The notes beneath the pieces are model-generated. The model saw only the letters and a list, made by a program, of their open reading frames with translations. It did no database searches and was not told the origin of the DNA. From NCBI GenBank assembly GCA_036620675.1, contig JAZHEE010000029.1: a stretch of 52,044 bases of DNA; one strand, written 5' to 3'. This DNA is from Jejubacter sp036620675. GTDB taxonomy: Bacteria; Pseudomonadota; Gammaproteobacteria; Enterobacterales; Enterobacteriaceae. Made by a program: the position numbers and the translations under genes. This document shows positions 25,109 to 33,512 of this stretch, piece by piece (position 1 is the first letter of the stretch; each line of letters opens with the position of its first letter).

Positions 25109-25442
25109 CTTTTCACCCGCCCCATGACGGCGTCTCATTAAAATAATTTCACGGCTTAAGCAGGGCGTCAGAGGCTATCATTGGCCACTCCCCGGCCAGG
25201 GCTACATGGGGGCCGGTAGTGAGTCAGACCGCCGGATCCTGATTATCGGCCTTGTATTGTCCCAGACCGGTGTTGTGGGTCGGTCGGTTAGGGTAGGCCT
25301 GCGTTCATTCGGGTTGCAGCGCGTCACCCGGACAAAGTTCAGCCGAGGGTGGGGCCACTTGTCAGGTGCGAAGGCAATCATTTCTTGCCGCACAGATCCT
25401 CTGTTTTCTGCGCGTAATCACACATCTATGAGTTAAATGTTG
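25109..25442. other. gene-free interval before the mur operon
   Basis: This is about 330 bp between the terminator and the mur operator. Short frames on both strands show no known motif and no ribosome site. A -10-like TTAAAT (25433-25438) near the right end may belong to the mur promoter. I see nothing else. Confidence 0.55.
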
Positions 25443-25479
25443 TGTTTCGACATTTTTGTGTATTAAAAATGTCGAAACA
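25443..25479. promoter_or_regulatory. large palindromic operator of the mur operon, probable MurR site
   Basis: TGTTTCGACATTTTT (25443-25457) and AAAAATGTCGAAACA (25465-25479) are perfect 15-bp inverted repeats around a 7-bp spacer. They end 21 bp before the murQ start codon. RpiR-family repressors bind such sites. Assignment to MurR, encoded in the same operon, is inference. Confidence 0.75.
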
Positions 25480-25500
25480 TTTCAAGGAAACTCAATCATC

Positions 25501-26415
25501 ATGGATACCCTCTCTCTGACCATTAGCCAGGAACAGAATAGCGAAACCACCCATTTTGCGGACTTGCCGCTGCCGGATATGCTGGCGCTGCTGAATCAAC
25601 ACGATGCCAGCGTTGCGCAGGCAATTAGCCAGGTTTTACCTCAGGTGGAAGCCACCGTACGCCTGATTACGGCACAGATGAAAAGGGGCGGTCGGCTCTT
25701 TTATGTCGGGGCGGGAACCAGCGGACGCCTTGGGGTGCTGGACTCCGCCGAATGCCCGCCCACTTTCGGCACCGATCCTGAACTGATTCAGGCGGTGATT
25801 GCGGGGGGGCAGGACGCCATGCTGCGCGCCGTGGAGAATGTTGAAGACGATCGCTCCGCCGCCGTAGAAGCGCTACGTAGCAGAAAACTGACGGCGGAAG
25901 ACGTGGTGCTGGGCATTGCCGCCAGCGGCCGTACGCCATTCGTGCTGGCTGCCCTCGACTATGCCCGCGAGGTGGGGGCTAAAACCATCGCCATGACCAC
26001 CCGGGGCCCCAGCGCCATTTCGCAACAGGCAGATATCGCCATCGCACCGGACGTAGGGGCGGAGGTGCTCTCCGGCTCGACCCGCATGAAGAGCGGCTCG
26101 GCACAAAAGATGCTGCTTGGCATGATCAGCACCGCCGTTATGACGCAGCTCGGCAAGGTGCACGGCAACTTTATGATCGACGTGAAGGCGTCTAACGAAA
26201 AACTCTACCGCCGCGCGGAACATATGGTGTGCCAGATTTGCGGCATTGATGAGCCGGGCGCCAGAGTTCTGCTGCAATCGGTGGGGTACAGCGTGCGGGC
26301 AGCGGTGCTGCGCCAGATGCTGAACCTGACGCCTGAAGAGGCGATGACCCGGGCCGCAGAGCCATTTCGCACGTTAACATCACAGTTGGGAACCGGAGGG
26401 ACGCATGGCGAATAA
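25501..26415 (+). CDS. murQ: N-acetylmuramic acid 6-phosphate etherase
   Basis: MurQ cleaves the D-lactyl ether of MurNAc-6-phosphate to give GlcNAc-6-phosphate and D-lactate in the cytoplasm. The 304-residue product (E. coli 298) has a SIS sugar-phosphate fold with the family segments GAGTSGRLGVLDSAECPPTF, GIAASGRTPFV, GAEVLSGSTRMKSGSAQK and DVKASNEKL. I start at ATG 25501 after AAGGAAA; the open frame further upstream runs through the operator. Its end overlaps murP by 11 bp. D-lactate released here ties in with general lactate metabolism. Confidence 0.94.
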   Translation: MDTLSLTISQEQNSETTHFADLPLPDMLALLNQHDASVAQAISQVLPQVEATVRLITAQMKRGGRLFYVGAGTSGRLGVLDSAECPPTFGTDPELIQAVIAGGQDAMLRAVENVEDDRSAAVEALRSRKLTAEDVVLGIAASGRTPFVLAALDYAREVGAKTIAMTTRGPSAISQQADIAIAPDVGAEVLSGSTRMKSGSAQKMLLGMISTAVMTQLGKVHGNFMIDVKASNEKLYRRAEHMVCQICGIDEPGARVLLQSVGYSVRAAVLRQMLNLTPEEAMTRAAEPFRTLTSQLGTGGTHGE

Positions 26416-27757
26416 GATAGCGCATCTGGAAGCGGTGGCGGATGCCATTGAGCAGAATATTGGCGGTTTTGGCAACGTCGTCACGCTGACGAACTGTATG
26501 ACCCGGGTACGCATCGTGCTGGCCGATCGTACACAATTTAATGCCGACGTGCTGCGCAAAACCGAAGGCGTCAAAGGCGTGGTGGATGCGGGTGAGCAGT
26601 TTCAGATTATTGTCGGGATGGGCACAGCGGCGAAAGTCGTGGGGGTGCTTAATAAGCGGCGAGGAGGGGGGGACTCCTCCCCGTCGGCGGTGGCGGAGAG
26701 AAAAGGGTTCTCCGTGCGCCGGGCACTCAACACCCTGGCGGCGATTTTTGTTCCGACGATCCCGGCGCTGATTGGCTGCGGTCTGATCCTGGGCCTGATT
26801 AACGTTGTGAAGCTGCTGTTTCCGACCCTGGTAGCCAGCCATCAGGAGCTGTTCACGCTGTTCACCGTCATCGGCAAAGCGGTTTTCGCCGTGCTGGCCG
26901 TTATGATTGGTATGAACACCTCAAAAGAGCTGCAGGCCTCTCCGGCGATTGGTGCGGTGATGGCGGCGATCCTTACCGCCCCGGATCTGGCCGGTATTAA
27001 GCTGTTCGGTTTTGGTCTGACGCCGGGCGGCGGTGGTATTTTTGCCGTGCTGCTGGTATGCGCGTTTGCAGCGAAGTTCGAACTCTGGTTTCGCAGCTGG
27101 TGCAAAGAGAGCCTTGACCTGATCCTGACCCCGATGCTGACAATACTGGTTTCTTCGCTGGCGGCGCTGCTGGTTCTACAGCCTGCGGCCCATGCGGTTA
27201 ACCTCTGGCTGGGTAATCTGGTTTCGCTGGCGCTGCTCAACCATTCTGCGGCGTCAGTGATTGTTGGCGCGATGCTGGGAGGCGGGTTCCTGTTCCTGCT
27301 GCTGACCGGGCTACACCAGGGGCTGATCCCGATCCACGCCCAGATCCTCGACACCTTTGGTTTCAACTACCTGTTCCCCATTCTGGCGATGGGAGGAATG
27401 GGGCAGGTCGGGGCTGCCGCTTATGTCTATCTGAAGACGAAAAACCCGCGACTGAAAAAAACCATCGCCGGGGCGCTGCCGGTGGGGATTATCGGCGTCG
27501 GTGAACCGCTGCTGTTTGGCGTGTCTCTGCCGCTGGGCAAACCCTTTATCGCGGGCTGCATCGGCGGCGCTGCGGGGGGCGCGGTTATTGCGGCCTGCAA
27601 GGTTGGGATTATTATCCCATTTGGTACGGCCGGGCTATCGCTGCTGCCGCTGGTGGGGCCGGGCCAGATCCTGCCCTTCCTGCTGGCGGTAGGCTGTGCC
27701 TGGATCGTCGGTTTTATCGCAGCTATGCTGCTGGGCTTTACCGAACCCACTGAGTAA
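26405..27757 (+). CDS. murP: PTS EIIBC component, N-acetylmuramic acid-specific
   Basis: MurP imports and phosphorylates MurNAc, relying on a general EIIA (EIIA-Glc in E. coli). The 450-residue product (E. coli 474) has an N-terminal EIIB domain with phospho-cysteine C31 in LTNCMTRVR. A linker follows, then a multi-span EIIC domain with the substrate-site segment VGEPLLFGVSLPLGKPF. No EIIA domain is fused. It overlaps murQ by 11 bp, so the two are translationally coupled. Confidence 0.92.
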   Translation: MANKIAHLEAVADAIEQNIGGFGNVVTLTNCMTRVRIVLADRTQFNADVLRKTEGVKGVVDAGEQFQIIVGMGTAAKVVGVLNKRRGGGDSSPSAVAERKGFSVRRALNTLAAIFVPTIPALIGCGLILGLINVVKLLFPTLVASHQELFTLFTVIGKAVFAVLAVMIGMNTSKELQASPAIGAVMAAILTAPDLAGIKLFGFGLTPGGGGIFAVLLVCAFAAKFELWFRSWCKESLDLILTPMLTILVSSLAALLVLQPAAHAVNLWLGNLVSLALLNHSAASVIVGAMLGGGFLFLLLTGLHQGLIPIHAQILDTFGFNYLFPILAMGGMGQVGAAAYVYLKTKNPRLKKTIAGALPVGIIGVGEPLLFGVSLPLGKPFIAGCIGGAAGGAVIAACKVGIIIPFGTAGLSLLPLVGPGQILPFLLAVGCAWIVGFIAAMLLGFTEPTE

Positions 27758-27769
27758 TTCGGAATATTT

Positions 27770-28627
27770 ATGGAAACGATTATCAGCAAAATCAGATCGT
27801 TGGTGCACACCGGTAAGCGCGGTGAGCGGGCGATATCGACCTTTATTATTGCCCAGGGGTTTGACCTCTCCACGATGAGCGCCACGCGCGTGGCGCAGGC
27901 GCTGGGCATCAGCGATTCGACGGTGATTCGCTACGCCAGAATGCTGGGCTGCAACGGTTTTCCCGATCTGAAGCTGCAGCTTGCCGCTGCAAAACCCGAC
28001 AGCGTAGCCGCCAGGCTGGATATCTATGAGGGGATTGAAGCCGATGATAGTACCGCGCAAATTGTGGCGAAATCGAAGCGGCTTTTCACCAGTAAGATAG
28101 AACAGTCGCTGGATGTTATTGAGCCTGAAGTAATAGATGCCTGCGCGCAACTGCTGGTTAACGCCCGCAGGATTGTGCTGGTGGGGATAGGCTCCTCGGC
28201 CTTAATTGCGCTGGATATAAACCACAAGCTTATTCGCTGCGGCCTGAACGCACAGTTCAACTATGACTATCATACCCAGCTGGTACAGGCATCACTGCTG
28301 GGGCCTGGCGATGTACTGCTGGCCGTTTCGGCCCGGGGGGAGAGCGACGTGGTGATAGAGGCGTTGGCTCTTGCCCGCAATGGCGGCGCGCAGACCATCG
28401 CCCTTACGCGCTATGGCAAAAACAGAGCCAGCGCACTGGCGCAACAGGTTATCGCCTACAGCTACACCGAGGCCCACGAGAAGTTGGGTATGGTGACGCC
28501 GCAAATTTTACAGATGATTGCCTTCGATATTCTGTTTTTCAAAATTAACGGTTTGATCTCTCATGACAGCATGCGTACCGCCATGAGTGTTGTAGACAGA
28601 CATCAGCAAAAGCGAGGTCAACAATGA
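27770..28627 (+). CDS. murR: RpiR-family repressor MurR
   Basis: The 285-residue product has an N-terminal RpiR helix-turn-helix (residues about 25-65; MSATRVAQALGISDSTVIRYARMLG) and a C-terminal SIS domain (about 125-265; VGIGSSALIALDINHKLIRCG). In E. coli MurR represses murQP and is released by MurNAc-6-phosphate. There murR is divergent; here it is the third gene of the operon, 12 bp after murP. It would therefore be autoregulated through the palindrome before murQ. It overlaps the next gene by 4 bp. Confidence 0.9.
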   Translation: METIISKIRSLVHTGKRGERAISTFIIAQGFDLSTMSATRVAQALGISDSTVIRYARMLGCNGFPDLKLQLAAAKPDSVAARLDIYEGIEADDSTAQIVAKSKRLFTSKIEQSLDVIEPEVIDACAQLLVNARRIVLVGIGSSALIALDINHKLIRCGLNAQFNYDYHTQLVQASLLGPGDVLLAVSARGESDVVIEALALARNGGAQTIALTRYGKNRASALAQQVIAYSYTEAHEKLGMVTPQILQMIAFDILFFKINGLISHDSMRTAMSVVDRHQQKRGQQ

Positions 28628-29331
28628 AGAGTGGACGCTATCTCGGTGTGGCGCTGCTGCTTGCGGCGGGCGTTTGTCAGGCTAAGAACTATGCCATCGT
28701 TTATACCGACGGAATTCATTCGTTGCAGGATGCCGTGCAGGAGAGCGTATGGGCGAAGGCCAACGCGCTGACGGACTTTAGCTTCCCGTGGAAAAATGCC
28801 CCGGCGCCGAAAACCGAGTTTCGCGCCCTCTGGACGCCAGAGGCTATCTGGTTCCGCTTTGACGTCGAAGATCATGATATCCAGACGGGCAATCAGCCGG
28901 ATAAGGATGAGGCGGTGCTGGCCTCTGACCGGGTAGAGCTTTTCTTCTCCACCGGTCGGGCTCTGCAGCCGTACTACACCGCAGAGATGGACTCACGCGG
29001 TCGGGTGTTCGACGCCAGGGCCGGGTTCTATCGCAAGGTTGATCAGACATGGAACTGGCAGTCGCTGAAGACCGTGGCCAGCCTGACGCCCAATGGCTAT
29101 CGGGTGGTGGGAAAAGTGGATCTCAACGAGCTGGATACCCTGAAGCTCTGGCAGGACAAAGACCGCAAGACCCTGATGTGCGCCATTATGCGTGGGGAGT
29201 TCAGCGCCGACGGGGCGGGCGGGCAAAAACGAGAATGGATAAGCTGGATCAAGCCGGACTCGGTGAAGCCCGATTTTCATATTCCATCCGCTTTTGGCAC
29301 CTGCACGCTGGTGAAACAGGCGCTCCCGTGA
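28624..29331 (+). CDS. secreted CBM9-like (carbohydrate-binding family 9 fold) protein in the mur operon
   Basis: This 235-residue precursor has a clear signal peptide (hydrophobic core VALLLAAGV, cleavage about VCQA|K at residue 20). The mature part resembles the CBM9-like domain seen at the ends of some xylanases and in stand-alone periplasmic proteins: WTPEAIWFRFDVED near residue 70, SDRVELFFSTG, and YYTAEMDSRGRVFDA. No catalytic module is visible. It starts within the murR stop (ATGA), so it belongs to the MurNAc operon and may bind muramyl sugars or peptidoglycan fragments. That role is inference; I know of no characterised example. Confidence 0.75.
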   Translation: MKSGRYLGVALLLAAGVCQAKNYAIVYTDGIHSLQDAVQESVWAKANALTDFSFPWKNAPAPKTEFRALWTPEAIWFRFDVEDHDIQTGNQPDKDEAVLASDRVELFFSTGRALQPYYTAEMDSRGRVFDARAGFYRKVDQTWNWQSLKTVASLTPNGYRVVGKVDLNELDTLKLWQDKDRKTLMCAIMRGEFSADGAGGQKREWISWIKPDSVKPDFHIPSAFGTCTLVKQALP

Positions 29332-29441
29332 GGAGCCGATCATAAAAATAATGCCCGTCTGACCTCCCCGTGCGGGATGACGTAAATCATATCAGCAACA
29401 GGACGGAAGCCTCAAAACCACGATGGTGAAAAGGAGCCATA

Positions 29442-29789
29442 ATGAAGATTTCCTGCCCTGGAGAAGCACCGGATTACCGCTTCTCTCTGGCAAATGAACG
29501 TACCTCTCTTGCGTGGATCCGTACCGCGCTCGGGTTTTTGGCGGCAGGCGTTGGGCTGGATCAGCTGGCTCCGGGCTTTACCACCCCAGTTATTCGTGAA
29601 TTGCTGGCACTGCTGCTGTGCCTGTTTGCCGGTGGTCTGGCAATTTATGGCTATCTGCGCTGGTTGCATAATGAGAAGGCCATGCGGCTGAAGGAGGATC
29701 TGGCATACACCCATGGCCTTTTGATAATCAGCCTGATTGTGATGAGCGTGGCGGCGACCGTGACGGCACTGGTGCTGTATGCCGGATAG
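29442..29789 (+). CDS. yidH: inner-membrane DUF202 protein YidH
   Basis: The 115-residue product has three hydrophobic helices and the DUF202 hallmark FSLANERTSLAWIRTALGF. It is almost identical in length and sequence to E. coli YidH as I recall it (including GVGLDQLAP and VIRELLALLLCLF). Its function is unknown. AAAAGGAG stands 6 nt before the start. It overlaps yidG by 11 bp. In E. coli the pair lies far away, near emrD, so the location is different here. Confidence 0.92.
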   Translation: MKISCPGEAPDYRFSLANERTSLAWIRTALGFLAAGVGLDQLAPGFTTPVIRELLALLLCLFAGGLAIYGYLRWLHNEKAMRLKEDLAYTHGLLIISLIVMSVAATVTALVLYAG

Positions 29790-30141
29790 TCGTAAAGCGC
29801 GCCGTATCGCCGATCCGGGGCTTCAACCTGAGCGCACGTCACTGGCCTGGTTCCGTACCCTGCTGGGATATGGTGCACTAATGGCACTGGCGTTAAAACA
29901 TCACTGGTATCAGGCCGGGGCCCTGTTTTGGATCTCTGTTGCCGTGCTGGTCTTGGTTGCGATCGTTCTCTGGCGCTATAGCCGTAGCCGAAATTTGCTG
30001 GATGTGGTGCATTGCGATTTTTCTCAATCCAGTGCGATACGCGACAAATTTATGGTCTCCCTTGCGGTGTTATCCCTTGCACTACTGTTTGCTGTTACGC
30101 ACATTCGCCAACTTATCGTATTGAGTGGGTGTGTTACATAA
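29779..30141 (+). CDS. yidG: inner-membrane DUF202 protein YidG
   Basis: The 120-residue product has three predicted membrane helices and the DUF202 motif LQPERTSLAWFRTLLGYGALMALA. It matches E. coli YidG in length, start (MPDSRKARRIADPG) and C-terminal LLFAVTHIRQLIV segment. Function is unknown; YidH and YidG are paralogues and may form a complex. It is convergent with paaZ. Confidence 0.92.
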   Translation: MPDSRKARRIADPGLQPERTSLAWFRTLLGYGALMALALKHHWYQAGALFWISVAVLVLVAIVLWRYSRSRNLLDVVHCDFSQSSAIRDKFMVSLAVLSLALLFAVTHIRQLIVLSGCVT

Positions 30142-30199
30142 CAGGATGTCAGGCCAGGGTGATGTTGCCAGATTATGTGCTGGTTGTGCCTGGTTGGGG

Positions 30200-30229
30200 A
30201 AAAGGACGGGCAAATCCATGCCCGCCGTC
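30200..30229 (-). terminator. probable terminator of paaZ
   Basis: On the minus strand, GACGG-CGGGCA pairs with TGCCCG-TCC around TGGATT with one bulged base, followed by TTTTCC. It begins 5 bp after the paaZ stop codon. Confidence 0.6.
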
Positions 30230-30233
30230 TCAG

Positions 30234-32279
30234 TCACGCCGGAAAATCGCCGTTGCGGCGTGCCACCAGGGTGAGGATACTCCACAGCGCTACCGGCTGC
30301 TGGTGCTGGTTGGTGATTTCGACGGCCCATTCCACTACGCCGACCGGACGATCTTCTGGGGTTTTCTGGGCTTTGGCGGTCTTCTGTTTGCAGGTCAGCC
30401 GTGCCTGAATGGTATCGCCTATCTTCACCGGTTCGATAAAGCGCAGGTTGTTCAGGCCGTAATTGGCGATAACCGGCCCGACGCCGGGGTCGACAAACAG
30501 CCCGGCGCCGGCGGAAACCACAAAATAACCGTGGGCCACCCGCTCGCCAAACAGTGATTCGGCGGCGCCTGTCTTATCCATATGGGCGTAGAAGTGGTCG
30601 CCGCTCAGACAGGCGAAGTTAACGATATCGGCTTCGGTTACGGTGCGGCGGGCGGTAAGCAGGCTGTCGCCGGGCAGCAAATCTTCGAATACTTTGCGAA
30701 ACGGATGTATCTGGGACTCATTAACCCGGGCGCCCGCCACCCACTGGCGACCAATAGCGGCCAGCATCGAAGGGCTGCCCTGAATGGCGGTGCGCTGCAG
30801 ATAGTGCTTCACGGCGCGCAGACCGCCCAGCTCCTCGCCGCCGCCAGCGCGTCCCGGGCCGCCGTGCGTCAACTGTGGCAGCGGTGAGCCGTGACCGGTG
30901 GAGCCCGGGGCCGATTCGCCATTCAGAATCTGCAGGCGTCCGTGGGCGCGTGCCGCCCCCAGCACAAACTGGCGCGCGCGGCTTTCATCGTTAGTGACCA
31001 GGGTGCCGACAAGGCTGCCGCGTCCGGCCCGGGCCAGCGCCATGGCGTGGGCGTCGTCCCGGTAGGGCATCAGAGTGGCGACCGGCCCGAAGGCTTCGCG
31101 TTCGTGCACTGCCGTTATTTCATCCGGCTGTGGGCAAACCAGCAGGGTAGGCGGGAAGAAGGCGCCCGGGCTGCGGAGATCGGGATCGCCCCCCAGCGCC
31201 AGCTGGCAGCCAGCCTCCACCAGCGCGCTCACCTGGGCCGCTACATCGTCACGCTGTTCAGTGCTGACCAGCGCGCCCATTTTTACCCCTTCCTCTGCGG
31301 GGTCGCCCCAGCGAATTTGGCCCAGACGGGCGATAAGCGCCTCGCGTACCGTCTCAAACTGGGTTTCCGGCACCATAATGCGGCGAATGGCGGTACATTT
31401 CTGTCCGGCTTTGGCGGTCATTTCGCGCTCCACCTCACGAATAAACAGCGCAAATTCCGGCTGTTCCGGGGTGACATCGACGCCCAGAACGCAGCAGTTC
31501 AGGGAGTCTGCCTCCATGGTGAAGGGGATCGAACGCGCCACCAGGTTGGGGTGGCGGCGCAGCTTCTGGCCGGTAGCCGCAGAGCCGGTAAAGGTCACCA
31601 CATCCTGTTCTTCCAGATGGTCCAGCAGGTCTCCCGCGCCGCCGCAGATCAGGCTGATGGCGCCGTCTGGCACAAGATCGCTGTCGACAATGGCGCGTAC
31701 TATGGCCTGGGTTAGCTGGGCGCTGGCAGTGCCAGGCTTTACGATGGCGGGCATACCGGCAAGCCAGGCAGGCGCCAGCTTTTCCAGCATCCCCCAGCAT
31801 GGAAAGTTAAAGGCGTTGATGTGCACCGCCACGCCGTCGCGGCGGGTCAGAACGTGACGGGCTGCGAACTCTCCCCGTTTTGACAGCGCAATCAGCTCAT
31901 CTTCAGGCCACAGCTGGTCGTCTGGTAGTTCGCGACTACCCATGCCAGCATAGGCAAACAGGGTGCCGATACCGCCTTCAATATCCACCCAGCCGTCGGC
32001 TCGGGTGGCGCCAGTCTGGGCCGAAATTTCGTAGAAGCGCTCTTTTTGGGCCAGCAGATGTTTCGCCAGCGCCTTCAGCATGGCGGCGCGCTGAACAAAG
32101 GTCATCTCTCCCAGTCCGCTGCCGCCGCGTTCGATGGCGTAGCGTCTGGCGGCTGCCATATCCAGCCCGTCGCTGGAAACCCGCCACAGCGCCTCGCCGT
32201 TAACCGCATGGCGAATGGTGCGCCCTTCGCCATGACCGCACTTCCAGACGCCCGAAAGATAACTGGCTAACTGCTGCAT
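30234..32279 (-). CDS. paaZ: bifunctional oxepin-CoA hydrolase / 3-oxo-5,6-dehydrosuberyl-CoA semialdehyde dehydrogenase
   Basis: PaaZ opens the oxepin-CoA ring with its hydratase domain and oxidises the resulting aldehyde with NADP+. The 681 residues equal E. coli PaaZ. The N-terminal aldehyde dehydrogenase domain (about 1-520) has E256 (TMEADS) and C295 (GQKCTAIRR). The C-terminal MaoC-type hot-dog domain carries the hydratase dyad in CLSGDHFYAHMD. The gene is divergent from paaA, and the gap holds PaaX-type operators facing both genes. No residue loss is seen. Confidence 0.95.
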   Translation of the reverse strand: MQQLASYLSGVWKCGHGEGRTIRHAVNGEALWRVSSDGLDMAAARRYAIERGGSGLGEMTFVQRAAMLKALAKHLLAQKERFYEISAQTGATRADGWVDIEGGIGTLFAYAGMGSRELPDDQLWPEDELIALSKRGEFAARHVLTRRDGVAVHINAFNFPCWGMLEKLAPAWLAGMPAIVKPGTASAQLTQAIVRAIVDSDLVPDGAISLICGGAGDLLDHLEEQDVVTFTGSAATGQKLRRHPNLVARSIPFTMEADSLNCCVLGVDVTPEQPEFALFIREVEREMTAKAGQKCTAIRRIMVPETQFETVREALIARLGQIRWGDPAEEGVKMGALVSTEQRDDVAAQVSALVEAGCQLALGGDPDLRSPGAFFPPTLLVCPQPDEITAVHEREAFGPVATLMPYRDDAHAMALARAGRGSLVGTLVTNDESRARQFVLGAARAHGRLQILNGESAPGSTGHGSPLPQLTHGGPGRAGGGEELGGLRAVKHYLQRTAIQGSPSMLAAIGRQWVAGARVNESQIHPFRKVFEDLLPGDSLLTARRTVTEADIVNFACLSGDHFYAHMDKTGAAESLFGERVAHGYFVVSAGAGLFVDPGVGPVIANYGLNNLRFIEPVKIGDTIQARLTCKQKTAKAQKTPEDRPVGVVEWAVEITNQHQQPVALWSILTLVARRNGDFPA

Positions 32280-32296
32280 AGTTTGCTCCCGTTAAA

Positions 32297-32335
32297 TGTT
32301 ACGAAAAAACACAATAATACTTATTTTTGGAATCA
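32297..32335. promoter_or_regulatory. PaaX-type operator before paaZ
   Basis: TGTTAC (32297-32302) and GAATCA (32330-32335) are separated by exactly 27 bp, the architecture TGATTC-N27-GAATCA of the other two sites in this cluster. The left half-site matches at 4 of 6 positions. It lies within 60 bp of the paaZ start codon. Confidence 0.6.
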
Positions 32336-32437
32336 TAAAAATCAAGCTGGCATTTAATATTTTATTAACAACGTGATTTATCGACATGTGCCTTTATTTT
32401 ATAACATATTGATAAATGGTTATTTTATGCTTTTTGT

Positions 32438-32453
32438 CGTGATTGTGCTCACA
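32438..32453 (+). promoter_or_regulatory. CRP site of the paaA promoter
   Basis: CGTGA-TTGTGC-TCACA differs at one base from TGTGA-N6-TCACA. It is centred about 60 bp before the inferred start of transcription, a class I position. The E. coli Pa promoter is known to need CRP and IHF. Confidence 0.75.
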
Positions 32454-32456
32454 GAA

Positions 32457-32469
32457 TATCAATCCATTC
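32457..32469 (+). promoter_or_regulatory. candidate IHF site in the paaA promoter
   Basis: TATCAATCCATTC matches WATCAA-N4-TTR except at the last base. It lies directly after the CRP site, as expected for DNA bending between CRP and polymerase. Confidence 0.5.
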
Positions 32470-32470
32470 T

Positions 32471-32498
32471 TTGCCTGTTTACTTAACCTGCTTGTAAC
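32471..32498 (+). promoter_or_regulatory. probable paaA promoter
   Basis: TTGCCT (32471-32476) and TGTAAC (32493-32498) with 16-bp spacing give a start near 32505, consistent with the CRP site at about -60. Both hexamers are imperfect, as usual for an activated promoter. Confidence 0.5.
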
Positions 32499-32513
32499 TT
32501 TTCTACCACAAAA

Positions 32514-32552
32514 TGATTCATTTCAAATTAGTTTTCGCTAAAACTGGAATCA
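32514..32552. promoter_or_regulatory. PaaX operator before paaA
   Basis: TGATTC (32514-32519) and GAATCA (32547-32552) are perfect inverted half-sites separated by 27 bp. They lie between the inferred transcription start and the paaA start codon. PaaX is released by phenylacetyl-CoA in E. coli. Confidence 0.8.
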
Positions 32553-32566
32553 CATAAGGTGGTGCC

Positions 32567-33502
32567 GTGACAAACCAACAACAACGCCGTTTTGAGGCCG
32601 ATATCGCCGGGGAACGCGCCATTGAGCCACAGGACTGGATGCCGGACGACTATCGTAAAACGCTCATTCGCCAGATTGGCCAGCATGCCCATTCCGAAGT
32701 CGTGGGGATGCTGCCGGAAGGGAACTGGCTGACCCGGGCGCCCACGCTGCGCCGCAAGGCGATTCTGCTGGCTAAGGTGCAGGATGAAGCCGGTCATGGC
32801 CTTTACCTCTACAGCGCCGCGGAAACCCTGGGCTGCGCCCGGGAAGATCTCTACCGCAAAATGCTGGAAGGGCGGATGAAGTATTCGTCCATTTTCAACT
32901 ATCCGACCCTCAGTTGGGCTGATATTCCGGTTATCGGCTGGCTGGTGGACGGCGCGGCCATCGTGAATCAGGTGGCGCTGTGCCGCACCTCTTACGGCCC
33001 TTACGCCAGGGCGATGGTGAAAATTTGCAAGGAAGAGAGTTTCCACCAGCGCCAGGGGTTTGAGGCCTGCATGGCGCTGGCGAACGGCAGCGATGAACAG
33101 CGCCAAATGTTGCAGGACGCCATTAACCGCTTCTGGTGGCCATCGCTGATGATGTTCGGCCCTGACGATGCTAACTCGCCTAACAGCGCCCGCAGTCTGG
33201 CCTGGAAAATCAAACGCCATACCAACGATGAACTGCGTCAGCGCTTTGTGGATAACACCGTTCCTCAGGTCGAAGCGCTGGGAATGACGGTGCCCGATCC
33301 GGCTCTCGCCTGGGACGAGGCCAGCGGCCACTACCGCTTTGGCGAAATCGACTGGGCGGAACTTAACGAGGTCATTGCCGGGCGCGGTATCTGTAATCAC
33401 GAACGGCTGGCGGCGAAGCGCCGGGCCTGGGATAAGGGGGCCTGGGTGCGTGAAGCTGCGCTGGCCTGGGCCGAAAAACAGCAGCGTACCGACGCCGCCT
33501 GA
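32567..33502 (+). CDS. paaA: phenylacetyl-CoA 1,2-epoxidase catalytic subunit PaaA
   Basis: PaaA is the di-iron oxygenase subunit of the PaaABCE complex that epoxidises the ring of phenylacetyl-CoA. The 311-residue product is close to the 309-residue E. coli protein. The ferritin-like iron motifs are visible: D-E-A-G-H at 73-77 and E-E-S-F-H at 156-160. It starts at GTG with AAGGTGG 4 nt upstream. It is the first gene of a tightly packed operon; paaB follows 10 bp after the stop. Confidence 0.95.
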   Translation: MTNQQQRRFEADIAGERAIEPQDWMPDDYRKTLIRQIGQHAHSEVVGMLPEGNWLTRAPTLRRKAILLAKVQDEAGHGLYLYSAAETLGCAREDLYRKMLEGRMKYSSIFNYPTLSWADIPVIGWLVDGAAIVNQVALCRTSYGPYARAMVKICKEESFHQRQGFEACMALANGSDEQRQMLQDAINRFWWPSLMMFGPDDANSPNSARSLAWKIKRHTNDELRQRFVDNTVPQVEALGMTVPDPALAWDEASGHYRFGEIDWAELNEVIAGRGICNHERLAAKRRAWDKGAWVREAALAWAEKQQRTDAA

Positions 33503-33512
33503 GGAGATCGCG

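Noticed and set aside
25109..25442. Short frames on both strands between the T6SS cassette and murQ (for example 25202-25393 minus)
   Set aside because: No ribosome site, no domain, and composition unlike neighbouring genes.
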